Shown: piece by piece, positions 6,676 to 10,311 of the stretch
How positions within the stretch are numbered: position 1 is the first letter of the stretch
Layout: each line of letters opens with the position of its first letter
Source: Verrucomicrobiota bacterium
Lineage (GTDB): Bacteria > Verrucomicrobiota > Verrucomicrobiia > Chthoniobacterales > UBA10450
Reading direction: 5' to 3'
Assembly (NCBI GenBank): GCA_003218785.1
Contig: QHOM01000051.1
Span: forward strand, 1-10,311
DNA length: 10,311 nt
Position numbers and translations under genes: made by a program
The notes under the pieces: generated by a model
The model's input: only the letters and a program-made list of their open reading frames with translations
Database searches by the model: none
What the model was told of the DNA's origin: nothing

Positions 6676-7614
6676 GTGATTGGTGTGCCAACTCGGTGTG
6701 CATGGACTTTCCTGAAATCAGGAAGCGTGATTCGAATCGCTCGTTCGAGTCGGTCGACGCTCTCCCGCAATTGGCTCGCAATTCTGATGATTGGCGGGAC
6801 CATCGCAGCCAATGCACAGGAGATCGAGAATCGACAGGTTCTCGTAGAAGCCGAAGAGATACCAAGCGCCTATGGTGCTCCGCCTGATCTATCGCACGGT
6901 CGCATCTCTACGCTCACAAAATCGTATGTGATTTCGCCTTTCAGCTTTGAATTGGAAGCTGGATATGAGGGCGCCGTCTTTCGTCACGGCCTGCCCGGTC
7001 AACCTTTCCGGCAAGAGATCGAAATGGGCCTGCCTGCGCGTTTCACCGTTGGCATACAAAACCAAGTTGAGCACTTCGCCGGTGAGACTCGCGACCGCAG
7101 TTTCACTCTCGAAGCGCGTTACGCGCTTGCTGATTGGAACAAGCTTCCACTCAATCCCGCTATCTCCGCCGAATATCAGTTTGGCCTCAGCAACGCATTG
7201 CCCGATTCGGGAGAGCTTGCGCTCCTGATCTCGCACGATTTTCCTCACCTGATCGAGTGGGCGATGAACATCTTTGTGGATCGCGAGTTTGGTGGCCGAC
7301 AATCAACCAGCGCGGGTTTCGCGCAGAGCGTCGAAGTCCCCGTCCTTTTACCGGAAGAAAAACTCGAGGTCGGACTTGAAATGCAATACCGCAGCGGCGG
7401 CGAGGCACCCGGGCGCAACGGCACAACAAAAGGCTTGGCCATCGGGCCCACATTAGCATGGCGCCCGACGAAGAACGCGCGTTTTGATCTCTCACCGCTC
7501 ATCGGAACTAGTGACCACACACCTGCGGTGCAAGTGTTCGCTGTATTTTCGTTCTCCTTCGGTGGACCCACCGCAGGCGAGGTAGAGAATCCCGCGTCCG
7601 CCCGCAGTCACTGA
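6676..7614 (+). CDS. Predicted outer-membrane beta-barrel protein with signal peptide
   Basis: The frame is up to 312 residues, starting 8 bp after the GT9 stop. A hydrophobic segment (WLAILMIGGTIAANA, residues 33-47) followed by QE looks like a signal peptide. The rest is rich in alternating amphipathic strands: FSFELEAGYEG, FTVGIQNQVEHF, SFTLEARYALADW, ISAEYQFGLS, LEVGLEMQYRS, AIGPTLAWRP and a final VQVFAVFSFSFG. Such patterns and an aromatic C-terminal strand suggest a small barrel or barrel-like outer-membrane protein. I recognise no named family. Start choice is uncertain: GTG at 6676 opens the frame but gives a long n-region. GTG at 6727 (295 residues), with TCAGGA 3 nt upstream, gives a normal signal peptide. 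Its position inside the glycosyltransferase cluster suggests an envelope role, by inference only. Confidence 0.7.
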   Translation: MIGVPTRCAWTFLKSGSVIRIARSSRSTLSRNWLAILMIGGTIAANAQEIENRQVLVEAEEIPSAYGAPPDLSHGRISTLTKSYVISPFSFELEAGYEGAVFRHGLPGQPFRQEIEMGLPARFTVGIQNQVEHFAGETRDRSFTLEARYALADWNKLPLNPAISAEYQFGLSNALPDSGELALLISHDFPHLIEWAMNIFVDREFGGRQSTSAGFAQSVEVPVLLPEEKLEVGLEMQYRSGGEAPGRNGTTKGLAIGPTLAWRPTKNARFDLSPLIGTSDHTPAVQVFAVFSFSFGGPTAGEVENPASARSH

Positions 7615-7618
7615 ACCC

Positions 7619-8113
7619 ATGTCTTCTCACGCATCAATCGGTGTCGAGCGCAAGATCGAGCACACGTTCTTCCTGCTCAGCGTCTGGAGCAAAGGCGTCG
7701 CCGGCCTGATCGAGACAATCGGCGGGCTGCTCTTGCTCTTTATCCCTCACGCGCGATTGAACGCGCTTGTCGTCTTTTTGACCGCCCCCGAACTGGCGGA
7801 AGATCCAACGGACCGCATTGCAATCCTCCTGCAGGGCATGGTTCATGACCTTGCCGCAGATGCCAAATCATTCGCCAGCGGTTATCTAATCGTTCACGGC
7901 ATCATCAAAGTTTTCCTCGTCGCGGGGCTGTTGAGGCGCCGGCTCTGGTCATATCCGGTTTCGCTTTGGTTCTTGGCTGGCTTCATCGCTTATCAAGCGT
8001 ATCGCTTCTTTTTCACTCACTCGCTCTGGATGATCGCGCTCACTATTGTCGATCTAATCGTCGCGTTCTTAATCTGGCGCGAGTACCAAACCCGCAAACA
8101 GGGTTTCGCGTGA
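7619..8113 (+). CDS. DUF2127 family membrane protein
   Basis: The 164-residue protein starts 4 bp after the previous stop, so translation is probably coupled. About four membrane segments are visible: SVWSKGVAGLIETIGGLLLL (21-40), a central GYLIVHGIIKVFLVAGLL (82-99), YPVSLWFLAGFIAYQAYRFF (106-125) and MIALTIVDLIVAFLIWREY (132-150). The W-K-G near the first helix, the H-G-x-x-K in the middle and the terminal IWREY are characteristic of DUF2127, whose function is unknown. Some relatives are annotated as RecX-associated or stress-related by context only. It is last in the plus-strand cluster; no clear terminator follows. Confidence 0.82.
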   Translation: MSSHASIGVERKIEHTFFLLSVWSKGVAGLIETIGGLLLLFIPHARLNALVVFLTAPELAEDPTDRIAILLQGMVHDLAADAKSFASGYLIVHGIIKVFLVAGLLRRRLWSYPVSLWFLAGFIAYQAYRFFFTHSLWMIALTIVDLIVAFLIWREYQTRKQGFA

Positions 8114-8419
8114 GACGACAACGCGGTAGTGGCCCGCCGAAGCACCGATCGGCAGCGTTACCGGCAAAAGCTTTCTTCCACGTCGGCCACGCTCCCAAAG
8201 ATCAACGGCGCGCAGCCATTTCAAATTGTCGCCGAAATACAGCCGATTCACTGGGCAATAATAAATCAGAACGTCCGCTCTGCGACAAAGTCGTTGTCGC
8301 TCGTACGAACACGAGCAAAACAAAGGTCATCACGCGGCAAAGCCAGGTCTCAACTGGCGCAGCCATCAAGCAATTTTAAACCCGCTGCCGCTCCAGCTCT
8401 ACGAACAAGTTGCGCGGAT
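8114..8419. other. 306-bp convergent intergenic region with hairpins
   Basis: The region lies between the stop of the DUF2127 gene (plus) and that of the TPR gene (minus). It contains two adjoining perfect inverted repeats, GCGACAA/TTGTCGC (8282-8300) and GCTCGT/ACGAGC (8299-8316). Neither is followed by a T-run in the correct direction, so I do not call them terminators. A weaker GCCAG/CTGGC hairpin lies at 8342-8358. The region also holds the methyltransferase-like relic described separately. No intact gene is supported. Confidence 0.5.
8198..8278 (-). pseudogene. Short relic resembling the N-terminus of a site-specific DNA methyltransferase
   Basis: On the minus strand, 8278 to 8198 reads ADVLIYYCPVNRLYFGDNLK followed by WLRAVDL. 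The NRLYFGDNLKWLR block (8248-8210) closely resembles the start of type III-like and related adenine/cytosine-N4 methyltransferases (N-[RK]-LY-x-GDNL-x-x-L[RK]). In those, a VDLIYLDPPFNS catalytic motif usually follows after 10-20 residues. Here AVDL follows at once and the catalytic DPPY/F motif is absent. The continuing frame runs into the end of the DUF2127 gene. No start codon or ribosome site is apparent. It is either a decayed fragment or a chance resemblance over about 13 residues. Confidence 0.35.
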
Positions 8420-10311
8420 TCAGGGTTTCTTCTCCTCGCAAAGCTTCTGGAAACGGGGGTCGCCACGCAAAGGGTCCCATTTCGGATCGAGCCTTAGAAG
8501 CGCAGGCGTAAGGCAGTTGCTATACGGAATCTGCAAAAGACGCTGCAGCCTTGGAATCGCGCGGTTTTTGTCGCCGACGTTGACCTCGACGGACGCCAAG
8601 TTCTCCTCGTACGAAGGCCCATCCACTGCGTCTTTCTCACTTGGCAGCAGCGTGATCGCGCGCTCAGCTTCGTTTATTGCTGCATCCTTCTCGCCGAGCA
8701 CAGCATGAATTAGCGAAAGCGCTAACGCAAAAAACGGGTTATCCGGGGCCTTCTTGCCGACAGTCTCCAGCGGATGCAGCATTTGTTGAGCAGTGACCCT
8801 GGCGCCGGCAATGTCGCCGGCATATTCCTGGGCGAGGGCCAGAAACAATGGCTCAAAGAGCCTTTCGAACTCGGGCAGGTCGCGAGATTCGGTGAGTCGG
8901 CTATGAACCAATCGAATGGCTTCATCGAAATGCCGCTCTAGAAACAATTGGTTCATCTTCGCTAGGAAGATCTCCAACGAAGGGGTCTGTGCGTTTACGC
9001 CAACCAGCAATTTACCGGCTTGTTCCAGATTGCCCTCGGTCTGATAAATTCTTGCTTCGGACGCGACGGCGTCGGGGTCATTCGGAACAATGTCCAATAC
9101 CCTATCGTACGTTTTTAGCGCAGCCGGGAATTGTCGAAGCATCCCGTAGGTCTCTGCGGCGGTCGCTAACCATTGAGTGTTGCGCGGATCGAGCGCAAGA
9201 GTTTGCTCCCAGTAGGCAACGCTTTGATCCCAGTGCCCTTGTCGTCGTGCGATTAGGGCGAGAGCACCAGGGACATCGCTGCTACCTGGCAAGAGGTCCC
9301 GGACGCGGCCGAACATCGCTTTGGCAAGCTCGTAATCCCGCCGCACCCAGTATTGATAATAAGCTTGTGCGAGCAGGGTTTCGGGCGAGTTCGGTTGGAG
9401 TTTTTGCGCGGTGTTTAAGGCCCGCTCCGTCGCGTCACGGCGAGCGGGGGTCGTATCTAGACCAGCGAAATACACGTGAGCGTTCGCACGAGAGAGTCTG
9501 GCCCAAGCCAGGGCAAAATCTGGGTCGAGCTGCACCGACCGCTCGTAAAAGCCGACGACCTTCTCTGAATCGTCTGGAGAGGACGCGCGCGCTTCAAGAG
9601 CCAACCCCCGGAGGTACGCGTCGTAAGCCTCTGAATTGTTGGTCGGCTTAACCGCCAAGGCTTGTTGCTCGCCGCCAGTAAGCTTGGCCTGCAATGACTC
9701 GGCGATTGCTTTGGCGATTTCGCTCTCGACACCGAAGATGTCGACGAGCTTACGGTCGTAGGTGTCGGCCCACAGATGCGAATCGCTGGCCACTTGGATG
9801 AGTTGGACGTTGACGCGCACCTGATCGGCGGCTTTCTGGACGCTGCCCTCCAGGATGTTCGCGACGCCAAGCTGCTTCGCGATCTCGAAGAGATTGCCTG
9901 GCTTGCTCTGATATTGTTGGGTTGACGTGCGCGAGATCACTTTCAAATCCGCGATCTTCGCGAGCCGCGTTAGGATTTCTTCCTGAATGCCATCGGCGAA
10001 ATACGCGTTTGCCTTATCTTCGCTGAGTGATTCAAACGGCAGCACCGCGATCGATTTGGCTGGCAACTCAGCCGACCCGCTCTGCTTGCTTGTCGCAGTG
10101 TAACGGCCAAGGAAAAACAAACTCACCGAGATCGCCCCGGCGATGATCACGACGTAAATCCACGCGCGGTTACGCGATGATTTTTTCGCCAACTCGTCCG
10201 CAACCTCCGTTCGCTTCAAGCCTTCCGGTGTCAGCTCAAACGCCCACGCGATGATTAACGCGATCGGGAACCCGACGATAATTACGAGAACAATCAGCCG
10301 CACCGCCCAAT
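8420..10311 (-). CDS. TolB-like / TPR-repeat membrane protein (5' end beyond the window)
   Basis: The frame is open to the right edge, giving about 630 residues. The first visible residues (WAVRLIVLVIIVGFPIALII then AWAFELTPEGLKRTE) normally lie some 40-60 residues into the family, after a 'LKRRNVY+VA' type N-terminus. The GTG at 10303 is therefore not taken as the start. Two membrane helices are visible (about 3-22 and 48-67 counted from that GTG). A periplasmic TolB N-terminal/FlgO-like domain follows (about 80-205: KSIAVLPFESLSEDKANAYF, ADGIQEEILTRLA, HLWADTYDRKLVDIF). The remainder (about 215-600) is a TPR superhelix (for example ALAWARLSRANAH, AYYQYWVRRDYELAKAMFGR, AALKTYDRVLDIVPNDP). 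Such proteins are annotated as adenylate-cyclase-associated or TPR proteins; no catalytic domain is present here. They probably act in envelope protein-protein interaction or signalling. It is convergent with the plus-strand cluster. Confidence 0.87.
   Translation of the reverse strand, partial: WAVRLIVLVIIVGFPIALIIAWAFELTPEGLKRTEVADELAKKSSRNRAWIYVVIIAGAISVSLFFLGRYTATSKQSGSAELPAKSIAVLPFESLSEDKANAYFADGIQEEILTRLAKIADLKVISRTSTQQYQSKPGNLFEIAKQLGVANILEGSVQKAADQVRVNVQLIQVASDSHLWADTYDRKLVDIFGVESEIAKAIAESLQAKLTGGEQQALAVKPTNNSEAYDAYLRGLALEARASSPDDSEKVVGFYERSVQLDPDFALAWARLSRANAHVYFAGLDTTPARRDATERALNTAQKLQPNSPETLLAQAYYQYWVRRDYELAKAMFGRVRDLLPGSSDVPGALALIARRQGHWDQSVAYWEQTLALDPRNTQWLATAAETYGMLRQFPAALKTYDRVLDIVPNDPDAVASEARIYQTEGNLEQAGKLLVGVNAQTPSLEIFLAKMNQLFLERHFDEAIRLVHSRLTESRDLPEFERLFEPLFLALAQEYAGDIAGARVTAQQMLHPLETVGKKAPDNPFFALALSLIHAVLGEKDAAINEAERAITLLPSEKDAVDGPSYEENLASVEVNVGDKNRAIPRLQRLLQIPYSNCLTPALLRLDPKWDPLRGDPRFQKLCEEKKP

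Noticed and set aside
8282..8316. Two adjacent perfect hairpins considered as terminators of the convergent genes
   Set aside because: On the plus strand they are followed by an A-rich tract, and on the minus strand the T-rich tract precedes rather than follows the stems.
8989..9651. 220-codon plus-strand frame opposite the TPR gene
   Set aside because: The translation is arginine/proline/serine-rich and motif-free, typical of the antisense of a GC-rich TPR gene.
1..10311. CRISPR arrays, tRNA or rRNA genes, insertion sequences
   Set aside because: No regularly spaced direct repeats, cloverleaf-like or rRNA-like segments, or transposase motifs were seen on either strand by eye.

Overview
The window looks like chromosomal DNA of a soil- or sediment-type bacterium, most likely Verrucomicrobiota (Chthoniobacterales-like). 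This is inferred from three things. There is a degraded S74 chaperone tail of the kind common in that phylum's tail-fibre-like proteins, and a fibronectin-III C-terminal tail typical of small proteins of the same group. There is also a TolB/TPR protein beside a GT39-GT9 glycosyltransferase pair. No ribosomal or other marker gene is present, so the taxonomy is tentative.

Left part (about 1-1582, minus strand). Two genes lie head to tail with the architecture of integron gene cassettes. A 251-residue protein resembling the nucleotide-modification-associated family Nmad3 (778-1533) has its stop codon inside an RYYYAAC box. This opens a 124-bp imperfect inverted repeat (660-783) ending in GTTRRRY, which is the layout of an attC site. 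The next gene, a DUF4386 membrane protein cut by the left edge, starts right after it behind a strong Shine-Dalgarno. The leading edge of the first cassette also carries GTTAGGC, with a duplicate 29 bp further upstream and a TATAAT box. No integron integrase is visible, so this may be a cassette cluster without integrase (CALIN) or the distal part of an array.

1583-2336. A Rho-independent terminator closes a decayed minus-strand gene. Its reading frame joins an S74-domain remnant, itself frameshifted, to the last residues of a fibronectin-III protein. A strong 32-nt interrupted palindrome follows, in the divergent spacer before the next gene.

Middle (2337-8113, plus strand). An exported delta-60-repeat beta-propeller protein comes first. 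After a 295-bp gap there is a tightly spaced four-gene cluster: a GT39/ArnT-like membrane glycosyltransferase, a GT9 heptosyltransferase-like enzyme, a predicted outer-membrane beta-barrel protein and a DUF2127 membrane protein. Spacings of 13, 8 and 4 bp suggest one transcript concerned with cell-envelope glycans.

Right part (8114-10311). The convergent spacer seems to hold a short relic of a DNA methyltransferase N-terminus. A large minus-strand TolB-like/TPR membrane protein follows, and its 5' end lies beyond the window.
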